Assembly: GCA_023014485.1 (NCBI GenBank)
Contig: JAJOZX010000087.1
Coordinates: forward strand, 1,683,501-1,747,500
Origin: Bathynomus jamesi
Taxonomy: Eukaryota > Arthropoda > Malacostraca > Isopoda > Cirolanidae
Length of the DNA: 64,000 nt
Direction: 5' to 3'
Of the stretch, positions 23,211 to 34,183 are shown piece after piece. Position numbers and translations under genes: made by a program. Under the pieces are notes generated by a model. The model had not been told where the DNA came from. It saw only the letters and a list, made by a program, of their open reading frames with translations, and did not search any database. The stretch's first letter is position 1, and each line of letters begins with the position of its first letter.

Positions 23211-23832
23211 GATACTTACAGGCCGTGCATGGAGCAAGGAACTCTTCTGGGAAAATTAAATCCACTATAGTCCGAATAAGTAATGGTAAATGCCAAACAC
23301 TATAGTTTTTCTTTTTCATGATGTTAGCCCAACGTGGGCAACGGGTCACTCGCAAAGAGGCCCCAAAAATATAGCTTCCCTCACCAGCTATCTGCAAAGT
23401 AGATAGGATCCAGCTTTGGGACAGGATCTAGGGTTTAAAGCAGCCTAGCCCTACTATATTTAGAACCTCAATCTAAGAAAAAGACTCGTTGTATTCACCT
23501 CGGATTGAATACATTAAAGAAAAAGGGGTAAGTATTGTATTTTTAGCCAAAAACCAAAACTTAAACCTCATCTGGCAGAATTGAGCGTCCACTTTTTAAG
23601 GCACATAACATGTCCGTTTCATGATGGAATTGAACTCAGAATGGTCTCCTGAGGTTTTTTATGATGAGGAAGCTATATTTTTGTGGCCTCTTGGCGAGTG
23701 ACCTGTTGCCCATGTCGGACTAACATCATGAAAACAACTATAGTGTTTGTCACTTACCATTACTTATTCGGATTATAGTGGATTTAATTTTCCCAGAAGA
23801 GTTCCTTGTTCCATGCACGGTCTGTGTGTATC
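23211..23832. mobile_element. Foldback/MITE-like element with about 165 bp inverted arms
   Basis: Left arm 23211-23379 and right arm 23668-23832 are inverted copies, sharing for example GGAACTCTTCTGGGAAAATT and CATGATGTTAG, at roughly 85-90 percent by eye. The spacer is about 290 bp and non-coding. Ends GATACTTACAGGCCGTGCATGG / GATACACACAGACCGTGCATGG. No target duplication was seen. Superfamily unknown. Confidence 0.75.
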
Positions 23833-23869
23833 ATAAAAAACCTTATGGGGAAATTCTGAGTTCACTCCC

Positions 23870-23897
<28 letters not shown>

Positions 23898-23901
<4 letters not shown>

Positions 23902-25485
23902 AAAAGAACACGAAGGAAAGGAAATACAGAATGGTGCTCAAGCGCTTTCGTCTAATGACATCCTCAGGAACACTGAAGTAAATAAAAAGTTCGAGTCTAT
24001 ATATAGGTGACAAAAAAAATAATAATTATAATAATAATAATAAATAAAAATTGTGGGAGGAGCATACAAATTTATAAGGAAAAACTACCAATTTTAGCAC
24101 TTTGCCCTTCTTGTCTAAATCCGTTCTGAACGAATTCAGAACAACAGGATCAAGTGAAAAAAGACCCTGGCTCATGTTAAAATTATTTGTAAGTTGAATA
24201 ATAGCAGACTCAAGAATATTTCTATTAACAATGTTGCTAGAGTGAAACAAAATTGAAGCATTATTCCAATCAATACAGTGGGATAACTCTTACAAATGGA
24301 CGAAAAGGGCACTGGACGACTGTCCCGTTCTAACGGAATATTGATGCTGTTTTACACGCGTATGCAAATCCCTTCCCGTCTGACCAATGTAAAAGGAATC
24401 ACATTGTTTACAACCAATTTTATAGATAATGCCTGAATTATTGATAGGGCTATTTTTTACTATGATATTTTTCACAATATTGTTATATGAAAATACTACA
24501 TTAATATTCAAAAGTTTAAGTACATTAGCAATGCCTAAAACGCCTGGGAAAAATGGAAGTACTGAAATATTCTTTCACAAAGTGCGAGGGTTATTATTCA
24601 CGCGATAGAAGGTTCGTTTTGCCTTGTTAAGACAAGATTCCATAAACGCAGTTGGGTAGCAGAGATCACTTCCAATACCGTTATTTTTTCTAATTCGGCA
24701 TCCATGTATTCCGGACTGGCGATCTTAAGAGCGCAGAGAAACATTGAAGAAAATATGGCCTTAATGGGGGTGTCATGTCCAAAGTAAAAGTGTACGTAGG
24801 ACAAATTGTTTGTTTTTTCCCGATAAATACTAAACTTAAAACCTGAGCTTTCCCTATGTACACGCACGTCCAAAAACGGGATTGAGTTGGCTTGTTCCAC
24901 TTCTAAAGTAAACTTAATGGAGGGGACTTAATCATTTAACTGAAGGAGAAAGTCATCCAGGTCAAGCTTCATGGGCCAGATACACAAAATATCGTCGACG
25001 TACCGCACCCATGGAATGCCAACCCCGAGGATTCTCGGAATGTAAGTAATTTCGAGAAACTCCATATAAATATTGGAAAGGAGGGGCGACAAGGGATTAC
25101 CTATGGCCATCCCAAAAACCTGTTGATAATACTCGCTATTGAAAGTGAATTTACAGTCTTTGATGCAAAGTTTAATGAGTTCCAAAACGATGTGTGCAGG
25201 TAGTGGCAAGTCATACTTATGTAATTCTCGGGAGAGAAAGTCAAGCATATCGTCAATCGACACTTTTGTAAACAATGAACAAACGTCAAAACTGATCAAT
25301 CTATCGTTGGTTTTATTGCGTACATTATTCAATTTTTCAGTAACATCCATGGAATTTTTTACATGTGAATCAGAGATACAAACCATTTGGAGAGTTTATA
25401 AGTAATAGAACCCACAGAGCTGATAATAGGGCGCATAGGGTTACCAGGTTTGTGGGTTTTAATAAGACCGTAAAGGTAGGGAAGA
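23898..25485 (-). mobile_element. Penelope-like element with 3' tail, N-terminally truncated
   Basis: Minus-strand RT and GIY-YIG coding sequence followed by a 3' UTR with the motif block at 23941-23969 that also occurs at 25847-25868 and 26042-26083. The coding sequence starts mid-RT at about 25483, where it abuts inverted fragments of the same element on the + strand. Confidence 0.85.
24026..25483 (-). pseudogene. PLE reverse transcriptase plus GIY-YIG endonuclease
   Basis: From 25483: YLYGLIKTHKPGNPMRPIIS, then LISFDVCSLFTKVSIDDML, FGMAIGNPLSPLLSNIYMEF and RYVDDILC (catalytic YVDD intact, about 24991-25005). A stop at 24928 and a frameshift near 24700 precede IPFLDVRVHRESSG and LKIASPEYMDAELEKI. 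The GIY-YIG domain reads GIIYKIGCKQCDSFYIGQTG then RDLHTRVKQHQ (about 24330-24440). The C-terminus continues to VVFPYKFVCSSHN. A typical Penelope architecture with few lesions. Confidence 0.88.
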
Positions 25486-25910
25486 GAAGGTGTTTTGAAT
25501 TCGTTCAGAACGGATTTAGACAAAAAGGGCAAAGTGCTAAAACTTTGGTAGTTTTCCCTTATAAATTTGTATGCTCCTCTTACAATTTCTATTTTTCAAT
25601 TTATTTTTATTTATTTTTTTTTGTGACCTATATATAATTCAGGCATTATCTATAAAATTGGTTGTAAACAATCCGCGTGATCCTGTTTTGAATTTGTTCA
25701 GAATGGATTTAGACAAGAAGGGCAAAGTGCTAAAATTGGTAGTTTTTCCTTATAAATTTGTGTGCTACTCCCACAATTTTTATTTATTATTATTTTTTTT
25801 TTGTGACCTATATATAGTCTCGAACTTTTTATTTACTTCAGTGTTCCTGAGGATGTCATTAGACGAAAGCGCTTGAGCACCATTCTGTTTCCTTCGTGGT
25901 TCTTTTCATC
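25486..25910 (+). mobile_element. Two tandem PLE 3'-end fragments, opposite to the main copy
   Basis: 25490-25630 repeats the C-terminal coding and 3' UTR (TTCAGAACGGATTTAGACAA, AAAGTGCTAAAA). 25636-25675 repeats the GIY-YIG start and jumps straight to a second copy of the C-terminal end and UTR (25680-25870). The fragments are therefore internally deleted and head-to-head with the main PLE. Confidence 0.8.
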
Positions 25911-25946
25911 ATAAATATTTTTCACGTGTTACTTTCGTGAAATAAT

Positions 25947-25982
<36 letters not shown>

Positions 25983-26084
25983 ATTATTTCACGAAAGTAA
26001 CACGTGAAAAATATTTATGATGAAAAGAACCACGAAGGAAACAGAATGGTGCTCAAGCGCTTTCGTCTAATGACAACCTCAGGA
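25845..26084. repeat. 240 bp palindrome of PLE tail around (TA)n
   Basis: Arms 25845-25951 and 25978-26084 are almost exact inverted copies (TTTCGTGAAATAATTTTCAT at the inner left edge mirrors ATGAAAATTATTTCACGAAA). The centre is (TA)n. Each outer end carries CCTGAGG(A/T)TGTCATTAGACGAAAGC, so two hammerhead-like cores face each other. Confidence 0.88.
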
Positions 26085-26192
26085 TGGTTACCTCATTTTT
26101 TCATTTGTTTCGTTCTCTCGCTCTCATCTTGCGCGGAATATTCTCTTATACAAGCGTCGTTCTTTACGATATATATATATATATATATATAT

Positions 26193-26809
26193 GAGTTTTG
26201 TTCGAAAAGTATCCGGACTGATGCGATTATAGACAGAATATGGTACTTACAGGGTTTGGAGCTTAATCTCCCTCAAAATACGCTCCTTCTGAAGCCACAC
26301 ACTTTGCCCAACGATCCTATCGCTGGTGAAAACATTTTTTTTAAGGCATTTTTCGGAATGGCCAAAAACTGCTCAGTCGAATTTCTTTTAATGGTCTCAA
26401 CATCATCGAATCGGTATCCTTTCAAGGTTTGTTTGAGCTTTGGAAACAAAAAAAGGTCGCATGGAGCCAAATCCGGCGAATATGGAGGATGCTGTACTTG
26501 GGGAGGGGGGGTTGTGTTTTTGGCCAAAAATTGCTGGAAAAGTTGCAACGAGTGAGATGTCGCGTTATCGTGATGAAACAGCCAGTCTTTGGACCCACTT
26601 CTGCGGCTGTTTCCTCCGAACTGCTTCACGTAGACGTCTCAAAACTTCAATGTAAAATTCCTTGTTGATTGTTTGTCCCCTTGGAGCAAATTCATGGTGC
26701 ACAACACCTTCACGTAAAAACTAAAACAAGTAACAACTCCAAGCGTGACCTTGTTCTAAAAATAAACACCCTGTCCACATACAAATACTTTTTGAACAGA
26801 CTTCGTGTG

Positions 26810-26810
<1 letters not shown>
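26193..26810 (-). mobile_element. mariner deletion derivative
   Basis: Left end GTTTTGTTCGAAAAGTATCC and the reverse complement of the right end (GTCTGTTCAAAAAGTATTTG) are imperfect TIRs between (TA)n tracts at 26170 and 26813-26858. About half of the element is missing. Confidence 0.78.
26273..26629 (-). pseudogene. mariner transposase C-terminal half
   Basis: Contains WLFHHDNATSHS (second catalytic Asp) and PPYSPDLAPCDLFLFPKLKQ (third), then LKGYRFDDVETIKRN. The first catalytic Asp region is deleted. Related to but distinct from the copy at 17069-17895. Confidence 0.85.
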
Positions 26811-26861
<51 letters not shown>

Positions 26862-27094
26862 AAACACCGCTATGAATTAAATGTATTTTAAATAAAAGTG
26901 AAATTTCACCTTATCTCTGTAAAAATGAATGAATTTTACAATGAATCAAGAATACGAAGATCCGAATTTAAAACTTATCTCCTGCCTTCCTTGAGCGTGT
27001 TGCCAAAGGCAACAGTACAGGGGTACAGGAGCTGAATGGGGGTTATATCCTCCGCCTCCGCTACAGTTACTTGATGAAGTCTCTCCGCCTCCGC

Positions 27095-29455
27095 TGAAGG
27101 GAGGAGGCTAGTTGACTTTGCTGATGAGAACTTCCTCACTCAGTGGGTCACTGAGCCTACACGAGGCGAAAGCTTTCTAGACTTAGTATTCACGACCGAA
27201 GACAACCTCGTCACTGGCCTCACCGTTGACGAATCGTTGGGCGGTAGTGATCACGGTCTGATTAGGTTCCGTGTGTGCGTCCCTCGGGTGAAGCGTAGTA
27301 ACTCGAGAGGCAGTAAACTCGATCTACGGCGGGCGGACTTTGTTAGCCTCCGGGATAGCGTAGGTGAGATGGGGTTAGAGGTCGGCGGCGATGTTGAGGG
27401 AGTGTGGACTGCATTCAGGGACGAGTTTATGGTGTTGCAGTCTGCTGCCATACCATTAAAACCGGTCACCCCTGCTTCAACGCAGCCTAAGTGGTTCAGT
27501 CGTGACATCGCTTCGCTATCCGAAATAGGAAAGTAGCATATAGAAGGGCGAAGGCCAATCGTTCCCATGAGAACGCTGAGGCGTATGTCCGCCTGTGTAG
27601 GGAAGTGAAGGCGAAGGTTAGGCTAGCGAAACGTAACGAAGAACTACGGGTGGCAAGCCTCTGCAAGGGGAACCCAACGGAGTTCTTCAGTTATGTTAAT
27701 AGTAGAAAGCCCATTAGAAGCATGATAGGTCTATTAAAGGACCCCAGCGGCGTTCTGCGCACCTCTGACGCAGACATCGCCAGGGAGGACACCAGCGTCA
27801 TCCCCGAGCCAGGCGTCAGGCACGAAGGTGCTGGCCTGGATAGTGTTCGGTGTTCCGCGACAGTCGTTGCCGATAGAATAGACAAACTGAGGGCGTTTAA
27901 GGCTCCTGGGCCAGACCAGTTCCTCCCCAGAGTGTTGCGGAAAGTGCGCGACCAGGTGGCTCCCCACCTGGCTACAGTCTTCAACAAATCGTTGTAGACG
28001 GGCCAGGTGCCTGGTGACTGGAGGGAAGCCAACGTGACCTCTCTTTAAGAAAGGGGATCACGAAAGTCCAGGGAACTATCGTCCCATTAGTCTCACGTCG
28101 GTTGTAGGTAAATTATTAGAGGGGATAATAGCGGATAGGATCGTTGACCATTTGAATTCCTATAAGCTGCTTGGGGACTCCCAACATGGATTTAGACGGC
28201 ATAGGTCGTGTCTCACCAACTTGTTCGAGTTTTTCCACGTCATGTTGAGTGAGTATGATAAGAGTAGGGCGATTAATATACTTTATCTCGACTTTCAGAA
28301 AGCCTTTGATAAGGTACCTCACCGCCGGCTAATGGCGAAATTCCGCGCGCCTGGTATCGGTGGGGAAGTAGGTAGGTGGATTGAAAACTGGCTGAAGAAT
28401 AGGCGGCAGAGGGTTGTAATTAAAGGAGTTAGTTCGGGTTGGGCCTCGGTCACTAGTGGGGTTCCTCAGGGTTCCGTTTTGGGGCCACTGTTGTTTATCA
28501 TTTACATAAATGATATCGACGGTAGCATCGTCAGTCGGATCGCCAAATTCGCTGATGACACCAAGCTTGGGGCCAATGTTGGGACGCCCGAAGCGATTGA
28601 GCAACTGCGTGCGGACCTAGGTAGGATAGGAATGTGGTCCGGAAAATGGCAAATGCCGTTTAACTTGGGTAAATGCAAAGTGATGCACATTGGCTACGCC
28701 AATCCCAAGTCGGACTACTCGATGTTGGGGAGTAATATCGAGGCCACTGATTTGGAAAAGGACTTGGGTGTGATAATTAGCAGCGACCTTAAGTTTACGA
28801 AACAGTGCGTAGAGGTGGAAAAGAAAGCCCAGAAGCTGTTGGGTTATATCAAGAGGCAATTTCAGTTTCGGAACAAGGAGATTGTGCTCTTTCTGTACAA
28901 TTCCCTGGTTCAGCTGCACCTGGAGTTAGCTGTGCAGTTCTGGTCGCCCACCCTCAGGAAAGATATTGAGTGGCTGGAGCGAGTGCAGGCGAGGGCCACA
29001 AAGTTAATCCCTTCCGTTAGGCATATGGGCTACAATCGATGCTTACGCGCCCTGAATTTGTTTTCGCTGGAAACTTGGAGGCTGCGCGGTCAACTCATCG
29101 AGGTTTTTAAGCTCTTACGCGGGTTCAACGATGTCGATTTTAGAAGCATGTTTAGTTTAAATGATAACCCAACTCGCAACAATGGTTGGAAGTTTGATTT
29201 GAAACGGTTTAGGACTAGTGTGTGTGGGAATTACTTTACGTATAAGATCTGTGACACGTGGAACAGGTTACCTTCAGAAGTTGTGAACAGTTCCTCTGTG
29301 GATCATTTCAAGAAAAGGTTAGACCAAATCTTGCACACTATTTGAGGGTGTAAAAAATTTTCCGTGGCACCCGTTGCCATTGGTACCTCCTCGGTATGGG
29401 CCGCAAGGCCTTTTGAGGTACTAATTTTCCTTGTAACTCCTTGTAACTCTGCGTA
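27095..29455 (+). mobile_element. CR1-like LINE copy B, 5'-truncated
   Basis: Homology to copy A begins at CTGAAGGG near 27095, inside the endonuclease, and continues to the 3' end CCTTGTAACTCCTTGTAACT. Upstream 26859-27094 is unassigned, with a duplicated CTCCGCCTCCGCT. Confidence 0.9.
27104..29345 (+). pseudogene. CR1 ORF2, endonuclease end and reverse transcriptase, copy B
   Basis: Fragments 27104-27536 (VTGLTVDESLGGSDHGLIRF), 27605-27997 (KAPGPDQFLPRVLRK) and an uninterrupted 397 codons at 28152-29345. The last contains QHGFRRHRSCLTNLF, LYLDFQKAFDKVPHRRL, GVPQGSVLGPLLFIIYIND, FADDTKLG (about 28549) and a complete C-terminus. Lesions: frameshift near 27525, a 36 bp deletion near 27780 relative to copy A, a TAG at 27995 and a small deletion near 28042. 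Confidence 0.9.
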
Positions 29456-29868
29456 TAACAGCGTCAAAGATTAGGCTGTAGTTCCATTTCTGGAAAAATA
29501 CGCTTCCATGTGAGAATGAATCTTATAAGTACGAACAAATTTTAATGATGTGCTGAATCTTTGAACACTTTATATCACACAACCAAAAAGTGAAAAGTTC
29601 TAAATATTAAGAGGAATGTTAAAATATTACAAAAGAATATCATTAGAAATGTCATCGGTAATTTGTAGAAAGAGTTTTGCATTAATAATTCATGTATCTA
29701 ATATACATTATTAATCATAGAATATCAAATAGGAATGAAAATGAAACGAAGGCATTATATAAGCTGAGAAATGAAGGAGCTGTTATTAATAAATTAATGA
29801 ACATTGGATATCACCTTTCATTACAATGAATGATATACACGATATTGGTTACAAACCATATACATATA
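29456..29868. other. Unassigned AT-rich region
   Basis: No gene or repeat recognised between CR1 copy B and the Helitron terminus. Confidence 0.5.
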
Positions 29869-30181
29869 CTAGCAGAATTACCCGGCTTCGCTCGGGTTCA
29901 GTATATATGAAATTACCTTGACGCTGTGTTTTTAAAAAATGGTAACTATAAATTGAAAACAAACTATAAAGTAAAGATAGGTTAATGAAACCAGTCTTGA
30001 AGATTATCTTTATTTTTCAACAAATGGTTCAAAAGTATAAATAAAGTGCATAGATAATTGATATTTATTGAATTAGCATGAATTAGCACCAAGTCGTGAT
30101 CTTCTAGATGTTAATGAAAGTTGTAAATGTTTCAGAAAAATACATTAAATCAAATATTTATACCATATAATCAATGACATG

Positions 30182-31440
30182 TTATCGCTTTAGTGCTTCG
30201 GGATAGACTATGTTGACTGTTTTCTCATCAGCACCCAAAATGAAAAGATTTTTATTGTCACCAACTCTTGAGCACCCAACATAAAGCTGACCATGAAAAA
30301 AACATGGTTTCTGTAGGTTGAGGCCAACTACCTTAAGCGACTGGCCCTGAGCTTTAGTGATGCTCATGGCAAAACTTAGTCGAATTGGGAACTGGAGGCG
30401 CTTGAATTGAAATGGCATGTCCGATGGAACGATTGGAATTCGTGGGATGAAGACATCCTTTCCTGTTGCATGTCCAGTCATTATTGTGGCCTCAATGACA
30501 TGCGCCCACAGCTTCTTTACAGCCAACCGCGTTCCATTACAAAGTGTTGGTAGGTCCATATTCTTGAGAAGAATGATAGGTGCACCAATGTTGAGCTGTA
30601 TATTGTGTGGTGGCACACCTGGTGGCTCCAGAGAATTGAGAAATTCTGTTGGATAATTGACAGCATCTTTGGTATCTGGAACAGTGTCAACTGACTTGTA
30701 TAGGTGCATCTCATCAAGTAACTGTAGGAGTAGCCCTCTGTTTATGGCATCAACTGCATCATTCTTTGGTGCAAGGATGGCTCTTTCAGAAAGCCACATG
30801 TGATTCCGGAAATGAGAAATAACATTTGGGAAAACTGACTCTTTGAGTTCTTGAAGTGTTGTGACTGCTTGACCAATGTTTTCGACTGATACTATTCCAT
30901 GCATGTTCTCAGAAACCATTTTACCACTTCCCAGCTGAAGTAACCTTCCTGCAAAATTTCCAGCAGAAGCATCACCTGTCAAGTGCACTCGCATGTTGGT
31001 TGCTAGGGTGAATCGGTGACTGTTGATCCAGATATATGAAGCCTTGATGCACGCTTGTAGTTCATCTGCTTTGGTTCCACGTGACACCTCCCATTAGTTT
31101 GTCAGTACGTCGAAGATCTTTCAGGGTCCGGTCTACAGCTTCAAGCGCAGCTTTATGAGACATGGTGCATTCATCTCAGACAATGAGCTTACACTCCTGC
31201 AGAACCCTTGCCTTGCCACTTCCCCTTCTAATGTTGCAGGTTGGCACCTCTGCACGTGCCAAATTCAAAGGCAACTTGAATACTGAGTGAGCAATCCTTC
31301 CTCCTGTTAAAAGTGTAGCAGCAATACCTGATGATGCCACTGCTAGGGCAATCATGTTCCTGTGTCTAATTTTAGCTAAAAGGAGATTGAGGAGAAAAGT
31401 TTTTCCTGTTCCACCTGGAGCATCCAGAAAAAAGATGCTG
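30182..31440 (-). pseudogene. Helitron helicase (Pif1-like) domain
   Basis: Walker A reads DAPGGTGKTFLLNLLL (about 31435-31390). Walker B reads DECTMSHKAALEAVD (about 31175-31130), preceded by an in-frame TGA where the family has Trp. The open stretch 31087-30182 holds the C-terminal helicase motifs: SERAILAPKNDAVDAINRG, RLSFAMSITKAQGQSLK and LYVGCSRVGDNKNLFILG. In a working element it unwinds DNA for rolling-circle transposition. Confidence 0.85.
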
Positions 31441-31555
31441 CCACTTCCACTGAAAACACTTCAGTGAATCTGTCCAAGGCTTGTCTCTGGTCTGGAACCA
31501 GACGTTGTTCATTTTCCTGTATGTATTCAGCAAGTTGGTCAGTGTTGTAATTTGT

Positions 31556-32640
31556 TTATTCATTGATATTAACTCGCTGTGGCTCTGGGAGGCCGAAACG
31601 TTTGAGATCAGAGCCACCTAAATCTCTCAGTTTGTCCTCAATAATTATAAGAGCTTGATTGAAAATGTCATCACAGAAATCTACATTTAGGTTTTGGTTT
31701 TGCATTTGTGCCCGGGTGAAAATGTCCTCAGCAAGGTTCTCCTTGTAGTTGTTCCAAAGTTCCCGAGGATTAAATATGATACACATGTGGAGCATAATGG
31801 CAAAAAGATTCCGCATCACCATTGGTGACTGTGTAGCAGCTGCTTCATTCAGGGTGTTACTCCAATGGGCATCATCTTCAAGGAGTCCTCTCATTTGGCA
31901 AGCTTGTTTATAAGTCTCACAGACTCTGCCGTCCACTGTTCGTAGTTCCTCTAACGATGTTGACCCCTTGACTTCATGTAGAAGGAGACGCAAGAAAAAG
32001 CATTCTGAATTGCCAGGATGCACAGTGTAAACACGGGCTAATGCATCACTGGCCTTGACAGTAGGATGCTCTGGCCCATTATATCCTAGTTTTCGACGGG
32101 CCCAGTTCTTGCTTCCACTATTCCATATGAAATACTTGGGTACTTGGTGGAATGGTGGTAGAGCAGAGCCTTAGCATATTCATCTTCCCTGCATAGGTTA
32201 AAATCCTGTGAGAGTCGTGTCTTGTGTAGCTTGGGCACAATGAAGTGCATTTTCTTCAGTGAAGTAAACTCTTTGACCAATCTCAAGATGTACACTGAGA
32301 TGAACCACTGTAGGATGTCTTTCATGAATTAAAAAGCTCAGAATTCTCCAGATGGCCTCATTACTGCTGATATATCGGCCTAATTGATATTGTTGAACCT
32401 CATCATTCTTAGATACATCCTTCTGACGGCTAAACACAACCATATCAGTTCCCTTGTTGACATACTTGCAGACATATTTTATGAACTTGATGGAATTACA
32501 CATTTCAACATTGATGTGAGCATTGAACAGTCGAGAGATGAGTGGGCAATATGGAACAATCCACCTGTTGTCAACTTGAATTTCAAAACCACGAATCTTG
32601 ACAGTTGTTGTAAATCCACCATCCTCTGGGTTTCTTCAGT
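31556..32640 (-). pseudogene. Helitron Rep (HUH) nuclease domain and linker
   Basis: Starts at RNPEDGGFTTTVKIRG near 32625, then FIKYVCKYVNKGTD (32475-32435), the twin-tyrosine Y-x2-K-Y-x2-K motif of HUH relaxases. 32503-32086 is split by a frameshift near 32200. 32023-31556 is an open linker containing HPGNSECFFLRLLLHEVKG. Motif 2 (HUH) would lie upstream and is missing, so nicking activity is lost. Confidence 0.82.
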
Positions 32641-32738
32641 GATACCCGCTAGACCGCGGTGCTGGGATCTTTGAAAATTGTAGCAACAAATTTTCTTTTT
32701 ATTCATTATTATTATTATTATTATTATTACGGGCGGCA

Positions 32739-32935
32739 ATGTGAAGCTCAAGATTTTCATGACTGCGTTCTTTTCTATAGTTTTATTGACCAAATAATTG
32801 AACCGACAGTAATTGGGGGTTCAATTATTTGGTCAGTAAAACTATAGTCATGAAAATCTTAAGATTCACAAATCTTGACACAATGTGAAGCTCAAGATTT
32901 TCATGGCTGCGTTCCTTTCTGTAGTTTGAATTAAC
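32739..32935. repeat. Inverted then direct repeat unit
   Basis: Left arm 32739-32803 and right arm 32819-32870 are inverted copies (CCAAATAATTGAAC / GTTCAATTATTTGG at the centre) with a 10-15 bp internal deletion in the right arm. 32881-32930 repeats the left arm in direct orientation. It follows an (ATT)n tract (32707-32730). Probably a foldback MITE, family unknown. Confidence 0.7.
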
Positions 32936-32981
32936 CTAACCGGGCATTCAACTCCCAAGTGCACAATCTCGGGACCTAGAA

Positions 32982-33517
32982 GCTGACGAGGAAGCTTCTA
33001 GCAGTGGCTGTATCATCCAGTGCGGGACACGTCAGCGCGTCAACGTCAACGAAAAAACGTGGAACGTCAACGCGAAGAAGAGGCGACGTCAAACCGAAGA
33101 TATTCAACGCGCTGGTGGCCAAACCTCCTTAAATCTCCGCGCAACGGGTAGTCTACGGTTGGCCAGACTAGCAGTCGACGGCCTGTTGCGTGGCACGATC
33201 AGAGTGCCGATCGGCTCCCGGGGCCGGACCTATACTAGCGTGCTATTTTTTTCATTTACGGGGAGCAATTGCGTGCCGGACGTGCTCCCCGGACTACTCT
33301 TACTCTCCGGCGACATTAAGACTAATCCAGGCCCCACTACAACTTACACATGTCACCATACACAAAGACATAGACACAATAGGACCATGAGACACATACA
33401 GAAACATAATGTTAACATATTACAGTACAACGTAGATGGCCTCACAAACAAAATCATGCAGCTTAGGGAATTCGTACACAAAAAACATTCACATAGCACT
33501 TATACAAGAAACAAAAT
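32982..33517 (+). mobile_element. 5' fragment of a LINE with 2A-like peptide
   Basis: Shares its sequence from AGCTGACGAGGA to about 33517 with the minus-strand LINE at 34184-41240. The frame 33159-33539 encodes PDVLPGLLLLSGDIKTNPGP (2A-like, DIKTNPGP at 33312-33335) followed by NVNILQYNVDGLTNK, the start of an APE endonuclease. Only the 5' 536 bp survive, unusual for a LINE, which normally loses its 5' end. Confidence 0.8.
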
Positions 33518-33795
33518 TAATTATTTATGGAGAAACTGACTGTCATCTGAAAGTATCAGTTACTGACTTTGATCGCCTTTCAATTGAGCACCATATTCTA
33601 ATATCTCCCTCCAGTCTGCACCTCTACTCCTGGGGCGTTGAATCTATATTTAAAGCCAGCGTTAGAAAGAGTAATAGTATGGGTACAATATACGGCCTCA
33701 GCAGTAATATATAGGGTGAGCGACAATATTTTTTTCAAAAGTTGGGTAATAGTTTTTTTTTTGCCTACCCGATATATATATATATATATGAAACA

Positions 33796-33886
33796 CAGAA
33801 TGGTGCTCATTTACGGTGCTCTTTCCTTCGTGGTTATTTTCATCATAAATATTATTCACGTGTTACTTTCGTGAAATAATTTTCAT
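33796..33886 (+). mobile_element. Fragment of the PLE 3' tail
   Basis: CAGAATGGTGCTCA and CCTTCGTGGTTATTTTCATC, then TTTCGTGAAATAATTTTCAT, match the palindrome arms at 25880-25951. It lies between two short (TA)n tracts. The preceding 33518-33770 is unassigned. Confidence 0.75.
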
Positions 33887-33889
33887 GTG

Positions 33890-33922
<33 letters not shown>

Positions 33923-34183
33923 GAGTACAGTATATTATTTTCCCCTCCTTTCTTATGAGTGAGATCCATTTTGAGCATGAGAACTTTTTAATAAATATAA
34001 TATAATGTAATATATATTGTAATATAATGTCTTAACTGCGATACTCTTTGCACATCTGGAACAGGTTATACACGTAGAAAAGTCTATTTTTAAAGGAACT
34101 AAATATTTGTACATTATAACAAATAGTTAATGTAACTACAGTATACTATTTATTTAATCCAAACCTATAGTTGCACTAACTAT

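Larger units (their letters stand above)
29869..32660 (-). mobile_element. Helitron, 3' terminus intact, 5' truncated
   Basis: On the minus strand the element ends ACCCG-8 nt-CGGGT (hairpin, 29897-29880), seven bases, then CTAG (29872-29869) followed by T: the CTRR end and subterminal hairpin expected of Helitrons, which insert between A and T. Rep and Pif1-type helicase sequences lie upstream. Coding similarity stops near 32650 and no 5' TC terminus was found. Confidence 0.85.
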
